Translations under genes and position numbers: made by a program
Shown here: positions 6,464-15,354 of the stretch, piece by piece
Layout of the letters: the number at the start of each line of letters is the position of its first letter
Numbering within the stretch: position 1 is the first letter of the stretch
The notes under the pieces: model-generated
What the model was told of the DNA's origin: nothing
What the model saw: only the letters and a program-made list of their open reading frames with translations
The model's database searches: none
Source of the DNA: Caulobacter flavus
GTDB lineage: Bacteria > Pseudomonadota > Alphaproteobacteria > Caulobacterales > Caulobacteraceae
Direction of reading: 5' to 3'
DNA length: 64,000 bases
Assembly: GCF_003722335.1 (NCBI RefSeq)
Contig: NZ_CP026100.1
Location: forward strand, 186,001-250,000

Positions 6464-8665
6464 TCAGAACTTCCGCCTGGCGTTCACCCCGACGGTGCGC
6501 GGGGTCAATCCATAAAGCAGGTCCTGGTACCCGACGTTGCTGTTCTTGTTCATGATCCCCTCGGCGTCGGTGAGGTTGGTCACGAACGCGTAGACGCCCC
6601 AGTCGTCGCCCTCGACGCCGGCCCGCAGGTTCACAGTGCTGAAGCTGCCGAACTTGTCGAAATAGACGTAGGTCGGCCGGAAGGTGGAGACCATCTCGCC
6701 GGTATAGGCGTAGTCGGCGCGCAGCAGGCCGTTGAGTCCGGCGACCGGCAGCGGCCAGACGTACTGGGCAGACGCCGAGGCCGTCCAGTCGGGCACGTTG
6801 GCGATGCGGTCGCCCTTCTTGCCGGTCGAGCCGTCGACCAGGATGTTGGCGTTGGCCTGGTCCTCGGTCAGCTCGGCCTTGGTGTAGCCGATCGAGCCGT
6901 TGAGGGTCAGGCCCGAGATCGGCCGCGCGGCCACCTCCAGCTCCAGCCCCTCGATCCGCGCCGCGCCGGCGTTGGTGATGAACTGATAGAGGCCGTCGGC
7001 CGTCATGGCGCTGGTCTGGCGGTCCTTCCAGTCGATGCGATAGGCCGCCGCGTTGGCCGTCAGCCTGCCGCCCAGCCAGGTGGTCTTCACGCCGGCCTCG
7101 TAGTTCCACAGGCTGTCGGGATTGTAGACCACCAGCGCGCCGTTCAGGCCGGGCACGTTGTTGGCCCCGCCCGGCCGGAAGCCCTCGGCCGCCGTGGCGT
7201 AGACCATGACGTCGGAGGTGACCTTGTAGCTGGCGTTGAACTTGTAGACCCAGCCCGAGGCCTCGGCCGTCTGCTCGGTATAGGCGGCCGGCGCGGCGCC
7301 GGTCAGCACGTTCCTGTGGGTGCCGGCGCTGCCGGTGGTCTTGGTGTAGTCGTAGTGGCGCGCGCCCACGGTCAGCGACAGGCCCTCGACCTGCGGCGGT
7401 GTCCAGGTCGCCTCGCCGAACTGCGCGGTCTGCTTGACGCCAGTGTTGACGTAGCGGCCCTGCAGGTACTGCATCGGGCTGTAGGGCTGGCCGGTAGTCA
7501 GGCTGGTCAGCACCGTATTGCTGTCGATGTGGTCCTTGCGCAGCTCCATGTAGCCGCCGACCGTCCACTGCAGCTGGCCCTCGCCCTTCGACGACAGCCG
7601 CAGCTCGTGGTTCCAGGCGCCCAGATAGGCCGGCTGGTAGCCGATCACGCCATTGGCGCCGCCGATATAGGGCTTGTACTGCGGGGTGAAGTCGATCGTC
7701 CGCAGCATGTCGTACTTGTAGTAGGCGCTGGAGGCGGTGACCTCGCCGACCGGGCTCGACCATTTGCCGGTGACGCTGGTCATGTCCATCTCGGTGTCGA
7801 GCGGCAGCTTCACGGCGCTGTCGGTGTTGTAGCCGCCCAGGCGGTCGTACCAGCCCTCCAGGTCGTCGGCCGACGAGTTCTGGTGGATCTTGGTGACCAC
7901 CAGCGAGATGTCGTCGGTGGGGGTGAAGCCCAGCATGGCGCGATAGCCGTCGGCGTGGCTGTCGTTGACGTTCCTGGCGCCGGTGCGGACGTTGTCGACG
8001 AAGCCCGGACGATCCTCGGTATAGGCCACGATGCGGGCGGCCAGCTTGCCCTCGATCAGCGGGATGTTGCCCATGGCCTTCAGGTACGACCCGCGCGAGC
8101 CGCCCTTGGTGGCGCTGGCCTGGCCTTCGATCGAGGCGCCGAACTGGGCGCTGTCGGGCTTGGCGTAGATCACCCGGATCGTGCCGCCCATCGAGCCGCC
8201 GCCGTACAGCGTGCCCTGCGGACCGCGCAGCACCTCCACCCGCTCGACGTCGAACAGGTTGAGGTCGGCGGCGTTGTTGGCCGGGTCCTGGGTGGTGCCC
8301 GAGGGGCCGGTGACCGAGGTCTCGTCGTAATAGAGGCCGGTGGTCGCCTCGCCCGACCCCTGGACGCCGCGGATGGTCACGCGGCTCTGGCCCAGCTGGC
8401 CCTGGGTCAGGTTCACGCCCGGCACCGAGCGGAAATAGTCCTGCAGGCCGGTGGCGCCGATCTTCTGCAGGCTGTCGCCAGTGACGGCGCTGATGCTCAT
8501 CGGCGTGGTCTGAAGGGTGGTCGAGCGCTTCAGCGCGGTGACGACGATCTCCTCGACGGTCTCGTCGGGGGCCGGTTTGGAAGCGGGCTGGGCGGCCGCC
8601 CCCAGCGGCGCGGCCAGGGCGGCGAGCGCCGCCGTGGAAAGCAGGATTTTGAGGTCGGTACGCAT
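6464..8665 (-). CDS. TonB-dependent outer-membrane receptor
   Basis: A 733-residue outer-membrane receptor. The ATG at 8665 is chosen because GGGGA lies 8 bases upstream and a signal peptide follows (MRTDLKILLSTAALAALAAP...AAAQ). A TonB box (EEIVVTA) comes just after cleavage, then a plug domain with DYFRSVPGVNL, VTIRGVQGSG and VEVLRGPQGTLYGGGSMGG, and a beta-barrel ending in a terminal Phe (NARRKF). The layout is that of the large Caulobacter receptor family for plant-derived carbohydrates. It lies downstream of the GH67 gene on the same strand, so import of glucuronate-decorated xylo-oligosaccharides is plausible but inferred. Confidence 0.9.
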   Translation of the reverse strand: MRTDLKILLSTAALAALAAPLGAAAQPASKPAPDETVEEIVVTALKRSTTLQTTPMSISAVTGDSLQKIGATGLQDYFRSVPGVNLTQGQLGQSRVTIRGVQGSGEATTGLYYDETSVTGPSGTTQDPANNAADLNLFDVERVEVLRGPQGTLYGGGSMGGTIRVIYAKPDSAQFGASIEGQASATKGGSRGSYLKAMGNIPLIEGKLAARIVAYTEDRPGFVDNVRTGARNVNDSHADGYRAMLGFTPTDDISLVVTKIHQNSSADDLEGWYDRLGGYNTDSAVKLPLDTEMDMTSVTGKWSSPVGEVTASSAYYKYDMLRTIDFTPQYKPYIGGANGVIGYQPAYLGAWNHELRLSSKGEGQLQWTVGGYMELRKDHIDSNTVLTSLTTGQPYSPMQYLQGRYVNTGVKQTAQFGEATWTPPQVEGLSLTVGARHYDYTKTTGSAGTHRNVLTGAAPAAYTEQTAEASGWVYKFNASYKVTSDVMVYATAAEGFRPGGANNVPGLNGALVVYNPDSLWNYEAGVKTTWLGGRLTANAAAYRIDWKDRQTSAMTADGLYQFITNAGAARIEGLELEVAARPISGLTLNGSIGYTKAELTEDQANANILVDGSTGKKGDRIANVPDWTASASAQYVWPLPVAGLNGLLRADYAYTGEMVSTFRPTYVYFDKFGSFSTVNLRAGVEGDDWGVYAFVTNLTDAEGIMNKNSNVGYQDLLYGLTPRTVGVNARRKF

Positions 8666-8742
8666 AACATTCCCCAGTGCATGCATGAGAGCGCCCGCTC
8701 TGAAGGCGGGTCGATCCGCAGGCTGGGGTCCGCGTCGAAAAT

Positions 8743-8783
8743 ATGTCAACGCTTTTGTATCGATATTATTTGAAGCGATATCA
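8743..8783 (-). promoter_or_regulatory. AT-rich promoter/operator region of the TonB receptor gene
   Basis: On the - strand the sequence holds two imperfect direct repeats, ATATCGCTTCAAA and ATATCGATACAAA, 15 bp apart, followed by TTGACA. This AT-rich patch stands out against the GC-rich surroundings and lies 80-120 bp upstream of the receptor start. A matching -10 was not found, so only a regulatory region is claimed. Confidence 0.35.
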
Positions 8784-8835
8784 TTGCCTGCCGGCGAGGC
8801 GCCTTTCTCGCTCCTCCGCCAGCGCCCCGAAGAGG

Positions 8836-8866
8836 AAAAGGCCGCCGGCGTAACGCCGACGGCCTT
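8836..8866 (-). terminator. Rho-independent terminator of the GH67 gene
   Basis: On the - strand: AAGGCCG and CGGCG arms with one mismatch around a TTA loop, followed by a TTTT run. It lies 26 bp after the alpha-glucuronidase stop and separates that gene from the receptor. Confidence 0.7.
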
Positions 8867-8891
8867 ACCGCCCCAGGGATGCTTGTCCGGC

Positions 8892-11024
8892 TCAGATCCC
8901 CGGCGCGTATGGGAACGTCATCGCCTCGTAGGCCTCCAGCGTCAGCGGCGGCGGCGCCTCGCCCTTGGGCAGGGGCAGGCCGTTGATCGACTGGAAATAG
9001 GCGACCGAGGCGTCGCGCCACCACTGGGCCTCGCGGCGCTGGATGGCCAGATAGGTCGCCACCTCGCCATGGCGCTCGGGATCGACGTAAGGCGCCAGGC
9101 TGGTCCAGGTCGCCCGCATCTCGCCAACGCGCCGCACGCCGCGCGAATAGCGGCTGACCAGTTCGTCCCACAGCGGACGGCCCGACCGGGTGCGGTAGTC
9201 CCACGAAAGGTGGTGGAACCACAGCAGGTCCTTCTCGTCGATCTTCGACAGGTCGGAGAAGGTCGCGGCCGCCAGCGGGGCGTACTGGCCAACCGCATCG
9301 CTGCCCTTGGCGGTGCGGTCGAAGCCGATCCCGGCCTTGTCGGCCTTGTGGTAGTAGACGCTGGTCCAGTCGGCGCGCTCGCCGCCGGCCACCCAAGGCC
9401 CGGGCCCGTAGTGGTGGCTGCGGCCCATCAGGTGGTGCAGGCCCATCGGCGTCATGTAGTCGACCACCGCCTCGCGCGAGCCCATCATCATCGCCGCGGC
9501 CGGACCGGTGAAGCGCTTGTCGGGCGTGAAGGTCATGGCCGCCCAGTCGCGGGCGATGGCCTCGGCGGACGCCTCCGGATCCCAGGCCAGTCGCCCGAAG
9601 GCGTACCAGTTGGCCTGGTCGAACTGCGAGCCGCTCCAGTTGCGGTCGGTCCCGATGTTGGCCACGCCCGCCATCAGGGTGCGAGAATAGCCGTGCAGCT
9701 TGCCGTCCACGACCCTGGCCACGGTCGAGCCCCGGCCAGCCGAGAAGGTGTCGGCCTTCAGCACCTCCTCCCACATGGGGCCGAGGTAGGCCAGGTGGGT
9801 GGAGAAGCCGAGATATTCTTTGGTGATCTGGAACTCCATGCCGAGGTTGGTCTTCGGCATGGCCCCGAACAGCGGGTGGAACGGCTCGCGCGGCTGGAAG
9901 TCGATCGCGCCGTTCTTGACCTGGACGATGACGTTTTCGGCGAACTCGCCGTCGAACGGCTTGAACTCCGAATAGCCCTGCTTGGCGCGGTCGTCGGGCT
10001 GCTCGTGGGAATAGACGAAGGCCCGCCACATCACGATGCCGCCGTGCGGCCCCACGGCCTGCGCCAACATGTTGGCCCCGTCGGCATGGGTGCGGCCATA
10101 GTCCTGCGGACCCGGCTGGCCCTCCGAATTGGCCTTCACCAGGAAACCGCCGAAGTCGGGGATGGCCTTGTAGATCTCGTCGGCCTTGGTCTTCCAGAAG
10201 GCCCGCACGGCCGGGTCCAGCGGATCGGCGGTCTTCAGCCCCCCGATCTCGATCGGCGAGGAAAACCGCGCCGACAGATAGACCTTGATGCCGTACGGCC
10301 GGAACGTGTCGGCCAGGGCCGCGGCCTTGGCGATGTAGGGCGCGGTCAGGCTGTCGGACTTGGCGTTGACGTTGTTGAGCACCGCCCCGTTGATGCCGAT
10401 CGAGGCGTTGGCGCGGGCGTAGTCGGCGTAGCGCGGATCCTTCACGTCCGGCAGCCGCCACCAGTCCCAGATGGACTGGCCCGAGTAGCCGCGCTCGACG
10501 CTGCGATCCAGGTTGTCCCAGTGGTTCAGCAGCCGGTAGCGGACCTTGGGCGCCGAACGCACGTCTAGCCGCTCGACGCTCGCCCCGGTCTGCATCAGTC
10601 GCAGATAGTGGAAGACGCCGTACAGCACGCCGACGTCGGTGTTGGCGGCGATCACGGTAAGGCGGCCGCCTTGCACGGTGCGGATCAGGTAGCCTTCCCC
10701 TCCCAGCCCCTCCATCGACAGTTTGAAGGCGGCGATCGTGTCCGACTGCGAGGGCGTGACCAGCCGGATCGACGGCGCATCCAGGCCTGGCTCGTCGGGG
10801 TTCAGGCCGTCCAAGCCTCGCCGGAGCTCGCCATAGGCCAGGCTCAGCGTCGGACTGCCGGAGGCGGGCGGCTGGCCGACGATCCGGGGCTCGCCACGCA
10901 TCGCCTCCGGCAGCGGCTTGTAGCGGAGCCACAGGTCGTAGCCGTCCTCGGCCCGCGCGGTCAGCGGCGCCAGCAGCAGGCCGGCGGCCAGGCAGAGCCC
11001 TCGGAGCAAGTGGCTGGGTCGCAT
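8892..11024 (-). CDS. aguA: GH67 alpha-glucuronidase, exported
   Basis: A 710-residue family GH67 alpha-glucuronidase, which removes 4-O-methyl-glucuronic acid from the non-reducing end of glucuronoxylo-oligosaccharides. The ATG at 11024 follows GGGGAGAT and opens a signal peptide (LCLAAGLLLAPLTARA), suggesting a periplasmic enzyme. The catalytic acid should be E301 (KANSEGQPGPQ), and the paired base residues D375 (NGAIDFQPRE) and E397 (LGMEFQITKEY), matching the three-carboxylate arrangement of the family. It is divergent from the D-mannonate dehydratase gene, with a palindromic operator between them. Length and motifs leave little doubt. Confidence 0.95.
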   Translation of the reverse strand: MRPSHLLRGLCLAAGLLLAPLTARAEDGYDLWLRYKPLPEAMRGEPRIVGQPPASGSPTLSLAYGELRRGLDGLNPDEPGLDAPSIRLVTPSQSDTIAAFKLSMEGLGGEGYLIRTVQGGRLTVIAANTDVGVLYGVFHYLRLMQTGASVERLDVRSAPKVRYRLLNHWDNLDRSVERGYSGQSIWDWWRLPDVKDPRYADYARANASIGINGAVLNNVNAKSDSLTAPYIAKAAALADTFRPYGIKVYLSARFSSPIEIGGLKTADPLDPAVRAFWKTKADEIYKAIPDFGGFLVKANSEGQPGPQDYGRTHADGANMLAQAVGPHGGIVMWRAFVYSHEQPDDRAKQGYSEFKPFDGEFAENVIVQVKNGAIDFQPREPFHPLFGAMPKTNLGMEFQITKEYLGFSTHLAYLGPMWEEVLKADTFSAGRGSTVARVVDGKLHGYSRTLMAGVANIGTDRNWSGSQFDQANWYAFGRLAWDPEASAEAIARDWAAMTFTPDKRFTGPAAAMMMGSREAVVDYMTPMGLHHLMGRSHHYGPGPWVAGGERADWTSVYYHKADKAGIGFDRTAKGSDAVGQYAPLAAATFSDLSKIDEKDLLWFHHLSWDYRTRSGRPLWDELVSRYSRGVRRVGEMRATWTSLAPYVDPERHGEVATYLAIQRREAQWWRDASVAYFQSINGLPLPKGEAPPPLTLEAYEAMTFPYAPGI

Positions 11025-11117
11025 CGGATCTCCCCGTCTTTTCCATGACGTCGGCCGTCTTCGCGGCCTGAGGCTGTCGCCGGATGGCCGGCGAGGTGGT
11101 CGAGTCTCCGCCACATT

Positions 11118-11132
11118 ATTGGTCTGACCAAT
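11118..11132. promoter_or_regulatory. FadR/GntR-type operator between aguA and manD
   Basis: ATTGGTC-T-GACCAAT is a perfect 7-bp-arm palindrome around one base and matches the TNGTNNNACNA pattern known for FadR-subfamily regulators. It lies in the divergent intergenic region and could serve both promoters. A FadR-type regulator gene lies just downstream of manD. Confidence 0.75.
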
Positions 11133-11245
11133 GGATTGACAACCTCCCCGCCGCGTTTAAACGAAAGGAGCAAGATCGCTCGCGGGCCCGTCGCCCGCCA
11201 AGACCTCGTCGCCGGCCGAACCGGCGCCGCCGCAGAAAGACGCCG

Positions 11246-12457
11246 ATGCTCAAGATCACCGCCGCCAGGGTCATCGTCACCTGCCCCGGGCGCAACTTCG
11301 TCACCCTGAAGATCGAGACCAGCGACGGCGTCCACGGCATCGGCGACGCCACCCTCAACGGGCGCGAACTGGCGGTGGCAAGCTATCTGAACGACCACGT
11401 CATCCCCTGCCTGATCGGCCGCGACGCCCACCAGATCGAGGACATCTGGCAGTATCTCTACAAGGGCGCCTACTGGCGGCGCGGGCCGGTGACCATGTCG
11501 GCCGTCGCCGCCGTCGACATGGCCCTGTGGGACATCAAGGCCAAGGTCGCGGGCCTGCCGCTCTACCAGCTGCTCGGCGGGGCCTGCCGCACCGGCGTCA
11601 TGGTCTACGGCCACGCCAACGGCGCGACCGTCGAGGAGACCCTCGACAACGCCCAGGCCTATGCCGAGCAGGGCTACAAGGCCATTCGCCTGCAGTCGGG
11701 CGTGCCGGGCCTGAAGACCGTCTACGGCGTCTCGAAGGACCGCTTCTTCTACGAGCCGGCCGACGCGGCCCTGCCCAGCGAGAGCGTCTGGTCGACCGAG
11801 AAGTACCTGCGCAGCGTGCCGCCGCTGTTCGAGGCCGCGCGCGAGAAACTGGGCTGGGACATCCACCTGCTGCACGACGTGCACCATCGCCTGACCCCGA
11901 TCGAGGCCGGGCGCCTGGGCAAGGACCTGGAGCCCTACCGCCCGTTCTGGATGGAGGACGCCACCCCGGCCGAGAACCAGGCCAACTTCCGCCTGATCCG
12001 CCAGCACACCACCACGCCCCTGGCCGTGGGCGAAATCTTCAACTCGATCTGGGACTGCAAGCAGCTGATCGAGGAGCAGCTGATCGACTACATCCGCGCC
12101 ACGGTGGTGCACGCCGGCGGCATCACCCACCTGCGCCGCGTGGCCGCCTTCGCCGACATGCACGGCGTGCGCACCGGCTGCCACGGGGCCACAGACCTGT
12201 CGCCGGTCTGCATGGCCGCGGCCCTGCACTTCGACCTGTCGATCCCCAATTTCGGCATCCAAGAATACATGCGCCACACGGCCGAGACCGACGCGGTTTT
12301 CCCGCACGCCTACAGCTTCGAGGACGGCATGCTGCACCCGGGCGAGGCTCCGGGCCTGGGCGTCGACATCGACGAGACACTGGCCGCGAAATATCCCTAC
12401 AGCCGCGCCTATCTGCCGGTGGCCCGCCGCGAGGACGGGTCGATGCATGACTGGTAG
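11246..12457 (+). CDS. manD: D-mannonate dehydratase (enolase superfamily ManD)
   Basis: A 403-residue enolase-superfamily enzyme of the ManD group, which dehydrates D-mannonate to 2-keto-3-deoxy-D-gluconate in glucuronate catabolism. It shows the ManD N-terminus ([21 protein letters not shown]), the long loop with [15 protein letters not shown], and metal ligands in the barrel ([27 protein letters not shown]). The ATG at 11246 is chosen because it gives the normal family length; an upstream in-frame extension is Arg-rich and implausible. It is transcribed away from aguA across a shared operator, and the GntR gene follows. This links side-chain release to uronate breakdown. Confidence 0.93.
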   Translation: MLKITAARVIVTCPGRNFVTLKIETSDGVHGIGDATLNGRELAVASYLNDHVIPCLIGRDAHQIEDIWQYLYKGAYWRRGPVTMSAVAAVDMALWDIKAKVAGLPLYQLLGGACRTGVMVYGHANGATVEETLDNAQAYAEQGYKAIRLQSGVPGLKTVYGVSKDRFFYEPADAALPSESVWSTEKYLRSVPPLFEAAREKLGWDIHLLHDVHHRLTPIEAGRLGKDLEPYRPFWMEDATPAENQANFRLIRQHTTTPLAVGEIFNSIWDCKQLIEEQLIDYIRATVVHAGGITHLRRVAAFADMHGVRTGCHGATDLSPVCMAAALHFDLSIPNFGIQEYMRHTAETDAVFPHAYSFEDGMLHPGEAPGLGVDIDETLAAKYPYSRAYLPVARREDGSMHDW

Positions 12458-12472
12458 GGCGCGCGACTGGTG

Positions 12473-12503
12473 AGATCCCGTCGGGGATCTTGTCAGACCA
12501 AAT
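12473..12503 (+). promoter_or_regulatory. Hairpin plus FadR-type operator upstream of the GntR gene
   Basis: A 7-bp stem (AGATCCC-GTCG-GGGATCT, 12473-12490) follows manD. It overlaps TTGTCAGACCA (12490-12500), which fits TNGTNNNACNA and carries the same GTC-N-GAC core as the aguA/manD site. Autoregulation of the downstream GntR gene is likely. The hairpin has no T-run and is a weak terminator candidate. Confidence 0.55.
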
Positions 12504-12574
12504 AGCGGCGGCGTCCGACAAGGGTTATGCTATCGATGAGGGACTACGGTTCCGCGCGTCGATTCCAGGAAGCC

Positions 12575-13327
12575 ATGTCGGACAACGTCAAGCTCTACCG
12601 CAAGATCGCGGACACCGTCGCCGACGCCATCGAGGCGGGCCAGTACAAGCTGGGCGACCGCCTGCCCACCGAGCGCGAACTGGCCGAGCAGTTCGGCGTC
12701 TCGCGCCCCACCCTGCGCGAGGCGATGATCGCCCTGGAAATGCTGGGCATGATCGAGGCGCGCCACGGCCTGGGCATCTACGTCACCGGCGACGTTCGCC
12801 CCGTGGCCCCGCAGCCGAGCGAGCGCGAGACCGAGATCGGCGCCTTCGAGCTGATCGAGGCCCGACGCCTGTTCGAGGGCGAGGCCGCCGCCCTGGCCGC
12901 CACCTCGATCACCGAGGACCAGATCGCCCAGCTGGAAACCCTGCTCGAGCGGATGCACGAGGAAGAGGAGATCCGGGGCGAGGACGCCGACCGCGAGTTC
13001 CACCTCGTCATCGCCGCCGCCACCGGCAACGGCGCGATCATCGCCACGATCGAGAACCTGTGGGACTGGCGCAACCGCTCGGCCCTGGCCCGCAACATCC
13101 TGACCCGCGCCCGCGGCATGGGCCTGGAACCGCGCATCGCCGAGCACCGACGCGTGGTCGAGGCGCTGAAGGCCCGCGATCCGGCCGCCGCCCGGCAGGC
13201 CATGCGCGACCACCTCGAACGGGTCATCGAGCACCTGCTGCACGCCACCGAGACCGAGGCCGTCGAGCGCGCCCAGCAGGAAACCAACGCCCGCCGCGAC
13301 GCCATCGCCAAGCGCGTGGCGATCTGA
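12575..13327 (+). CDS. GntR/FadR-subfamily transcriptional regulator (UxuR/ExuR-like)
   Basis: A 250-residue FadR-type GntR regulator. The winged helix is at about residues 4-75 (GDRLPTERELAEQFGVSRPTLREAMIALE), followed by an all-helical FCD effector domain with the metal-site residues expected from DREFHLVI, EHRRVVEAL and MRDHLERV. The ATG at 12575 has AGGA upstream; a start at 12527 would add 16 unconserved residues. Position after manD and aguA, and nearby TNGTNNNACNA palindromes, point to a uronate-responsive repressor of the UxuR/ExuR kind. Candidate targets elsewhere in the window are at 34546 and 48375. The effector is inferred. Confidence 0.88.
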   Translation: MSDNVKLYRKIADTVADAIEAGQYKLGDRLPTERELAEQFGVSRPTLREAMIALEMLGMIEARHGLGIYVTGDVRPVAPQPSERETEIGAFELIEARRLFEGEAAALAATSITEDQIAQLETLLERMHEEEEIRGEDADREFHLVIAAATGNGAIIATIENLWDWRNRSALARNILTRARGMGLEPRIAEHRRVVEALKARDPAAARQAMRDHLERVIEHLLHATETEAVERAQQETNARRDAIAKRVAI

Positions 13328-13366
13328 CCCGGCCCTCCTGGCGGGAAGGCCGGGAGACCGCCCGCG

Positions 13367-14422
13367 TCAGGCCGCGAAGTTGCTGAACGTCATCGAGATG
13401 ACGCCCGAGTCGCCGCCCTCGTCCTCGTTGGTGACGGTGACGGTGCGCGAGATCACGCCGTCGCGCGGAACCAGGACCGTGAAGTCGAGGTCGCCGTCCA
13501 GGTCGTTGGTGGTCTCGCTCGTGCCCTCGTAGAGCAGCGCCGAGCCCTGGATCAGGATGTCGCCGCTGAGCTTGACCTGGCCGATCAGCTTCAGCTCGAC
13601 GCGCATCTCGCCGCCGGCCCCCTTCTGCATGGTCAGCACGTCCTGGGGCAGGTCGCTGGTCAGCACCGCCTCGTTCTGCTTGTCGGCGCTGCCGTGCTCG
13701 TTGGAGCCGAAGGTCTCATGGTCGGTGAGATACATGTGCGCGGCGCAGACCAGGCGCCGGCGGATCTGCGGCGCGCCGTCGCCGCCGACGCCCTGGGGCT
13801 TTATGAGCCCGCCGCTTGAGGCAGCCGGCTGGTAGGTGGTGGCCGAAGCCGCCGCGCCGATCGCCGGCGACCAGGCGATCTGGCCGTGCTCGAAATTGCT
13901 GATCCGGCCGTTGTTGACGCCCAGGTCCAGCTCGTCCGAGACCGGATAGCCCAGATAGGACTTGTCGGCGCCCAGCTGCTTGTACTTCTCGAGGATCAGG
14001 CCGTGCACCTCGTGGGCGCCGGTCGTCGGCGACCAGTAGATCACCCCGCCCTGGAAGGCCGACAGCCGCCCGGCGCCGCCGCCCTGCAGTTCATCGCTGG
14101 TGGGAAAGCCCAGGAAGCTGTTCTCCCAGCCCATCGCCGCCCACTTGTTGCGGATCAGGCCGTGCACCTCGTGCGCGCCGGTGGCCTGTGACCAGTAGAT
14201 CGAGCCGTTCTGGTAGTGCCGGTACCAGCCCTTCTTGTTCGGCGTGAGCGTGTGGGCGATCGTCGCCTTGCCCAGCCAGCCGCCGTCCCCGCCCAGCGCC
14301 TGATGCTTGGCGTTGATCGCCTGCACGGGCGCCGAGAGCAGCGGAAATCGCGCGGCGATGTTCGTCAGGTCGTTGACCTGGGCGATCTTGATCCTCGGCG
14401 CCAGAGTCGCGGTCGAATCCAT
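13367..14422 (-). CDS. LGFP-repeat protein with unrecognised C-terminal domain
   Basis: A 351-residue protein without an evident signal peptide. Residues about 36-185 contain three tandem repeats of about 50 residues with the LGFP signature: LGGDGGWLG, then NSFLGFPTSDEL, then KSYLGYPVSDEL. Each is followed by a GxIYWSxxTGAHEVHG-like strand (the last as GQIAWSP). LGFP repeats are best known from actinobacterial cell-wall proteins. The C-terminal 135 residues (from about 215) are Asp/Thr-rich and probably a beta-sandwich, with no family I can name. It stands alone between the GntR and TetR genes. Function unknown; a role in cell-envelope or glycan binding is only a guess. Confidence 0.75.
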   Translation of the reverse strand: MDSTATLAPRIKIAQVNDLTNIAARFPLLSAPVQAINAKHQALGGDGGWLGKATIAHTLTPNKKGWYRHYQNGSIYWSQATGAHEVHGLIRNKWAAMGWENSFLGFPTSDELQGGGAGRLSAFQGGVIYWSPTTGAHEVHGLILEKYKQLGADKSYLGYPVSDELDLGVNNGRISNFEHGQIAWSPAIGAAASATTYQPAASSGGLIKPQGVGGDGAPQIRRRLVCAAHMYLTDHETFGSNEHGSADKQNEAVLTSDLPQDVLTMQKGAGGEMRVELKLIGQVKLSGDILIQGSALLYEGTSETTNDLDGDLDFTVLVPRDGVISRTVTVTNEDEGGDSGVISMTFSNFAA

Positions 14423-14724
14423 TGTCTCTCTCCCAGCCCTTCATGGGCGGCGGGACGATACACGCCAGGCGCGAATTGTCGTGGCCACGCTCGATCACTA
14501 TATCGCGCTATGGTTGCGCTTGCATTTCGAGCGGACGGGACGCGGTCAGGCTTTCGGCCAGGCCTGGTGGATCGGGATACCGCATTGAATTGGCGAAACA
14601 ATCGGCGTTTCCATCTTTTCGGCCCGCCGCGACCACGTCCTTCCCGCCCCGCTCACGGACATTCCCGGAAACTGCCCCAACCAAGAACTAGACGACCGGT
14701 CTATTATTTCCTACATAGAGCGCC
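14423..14724. other. 302-bp divergent intergenic region
   Basis: No convincing gene is seen on either strand; short open frames here lack similarity and ribosome-binding sites. The left part must hold the LGFP gene promoter. The right end holds a TetR-type operator at 14689-14703. Confidence 0.5.
14689..14703. promoter_or_regulatory. TetR-family operator
   Basis: TAGAC-GACCG-GTCTA has 5-bp inverted arms around a GACCGGTC-containing centre, the usual style of NemR/AcrR-type operators. It ends 21 bp before the TetR start and probably mediates autoregulation and control of the downstream oxidoreductase. Confidence 0.6.
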
Positions 14725-15318
14725 ATGACCGCCCGCAAGAAATCCGAGATCACCCGCGAACACATCCTGGCCACCGGTCGCGAGCTGGTGCTGCGCCAGG
14801 GTTTCGGCGGCATGGGCCTGAAGGAGCTGCTCGACGCCAGCCAGGTGCCCAAGGGCTCATTCTACTACTACTTCGCCTCCAAGGAGGCGTTCGGCTGCGC
14901 GCTGCTGGAAGACTACTGCGCCGAGTACGGCGCCAAGCTCGCCGCCCTGTTCGACGCGCCCGGCAGCGGCCGCCAGCGGCTGATGGCCTACTGGAAGGTC
15001 TGGCTGGACGGCGACACGTCCTGCGGCATGGCCGACCGCTGCCTGGTGGTGAAGCTGGGCGCCGAGGTCTCCGACCTGTCGGAAGACATGCGCCTGATCC
15101 TCGACACCGGGGTCGAGCGCCTGGTGCGCCGGATCGCCGCCGTCATCGTCGAGGGCCGCGAAGACGGCTCCCTGCCCGGCTCCGGCGATCCGTTGGCGAC
15201 GGCCCGGGCGATGTACGCCCTGTGGCTGGGCGCGGCCATCCTCGCCAAGCTTTCGAAGGACCAGGCCCCGCTGCGCGAGGCCCTGGCGACCACCGAGACC
15301 CTGCTCGCGGCCGCCTGA
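14725..15318 (+). CDS. TetR-family regulator (NemR-like)
   Basis: A 197-residue TetR protein with an N-terminal helix-turn-helix (TREHILATGRELVLRQGFGGMGLKE ... PKGSFYYYFASKEAF, about residues 9-50) and a ligand domain of the group that often controls reductases for reactive electrophiles. D-T-S-C-G-M around residue 98 includes a Cys at a position where NemR-like regulators sense electrophiles. It is 36 bp upstream of a quinone-reductase-like gene on the same strand, a typical regulator/target pair. Confidence 0.87.
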   Translation: MTARKKSEITREHILATGRELVLRQGFGGMGLKELLDASQVPKGSFYYYFASKEAFGCALLEDYCAEYGAKLAALFDAPGSGRQRLMAYWKVWLDGDTSCGMADRCLVVKLGAEVSDLSEDMRLILDTGVERLVRRIAAVIVEGREDGSLPGSGDPLATARAMYALWLGAAILAKLSKDQAPLREALATTETLLAAA

Positions 15319-15354
15319 GGCCGCTCCCCCGACGACAACAAGAAGGAGAACACC

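Noticed and set aside
14423..14691. Small open frames (89-93 codons) in the LGFP/TetR gap
   Set aside because: Composition looks non-coding, starts lack ribosome-binding sites, and two of them run over the start of the LGFP gene in other frames.
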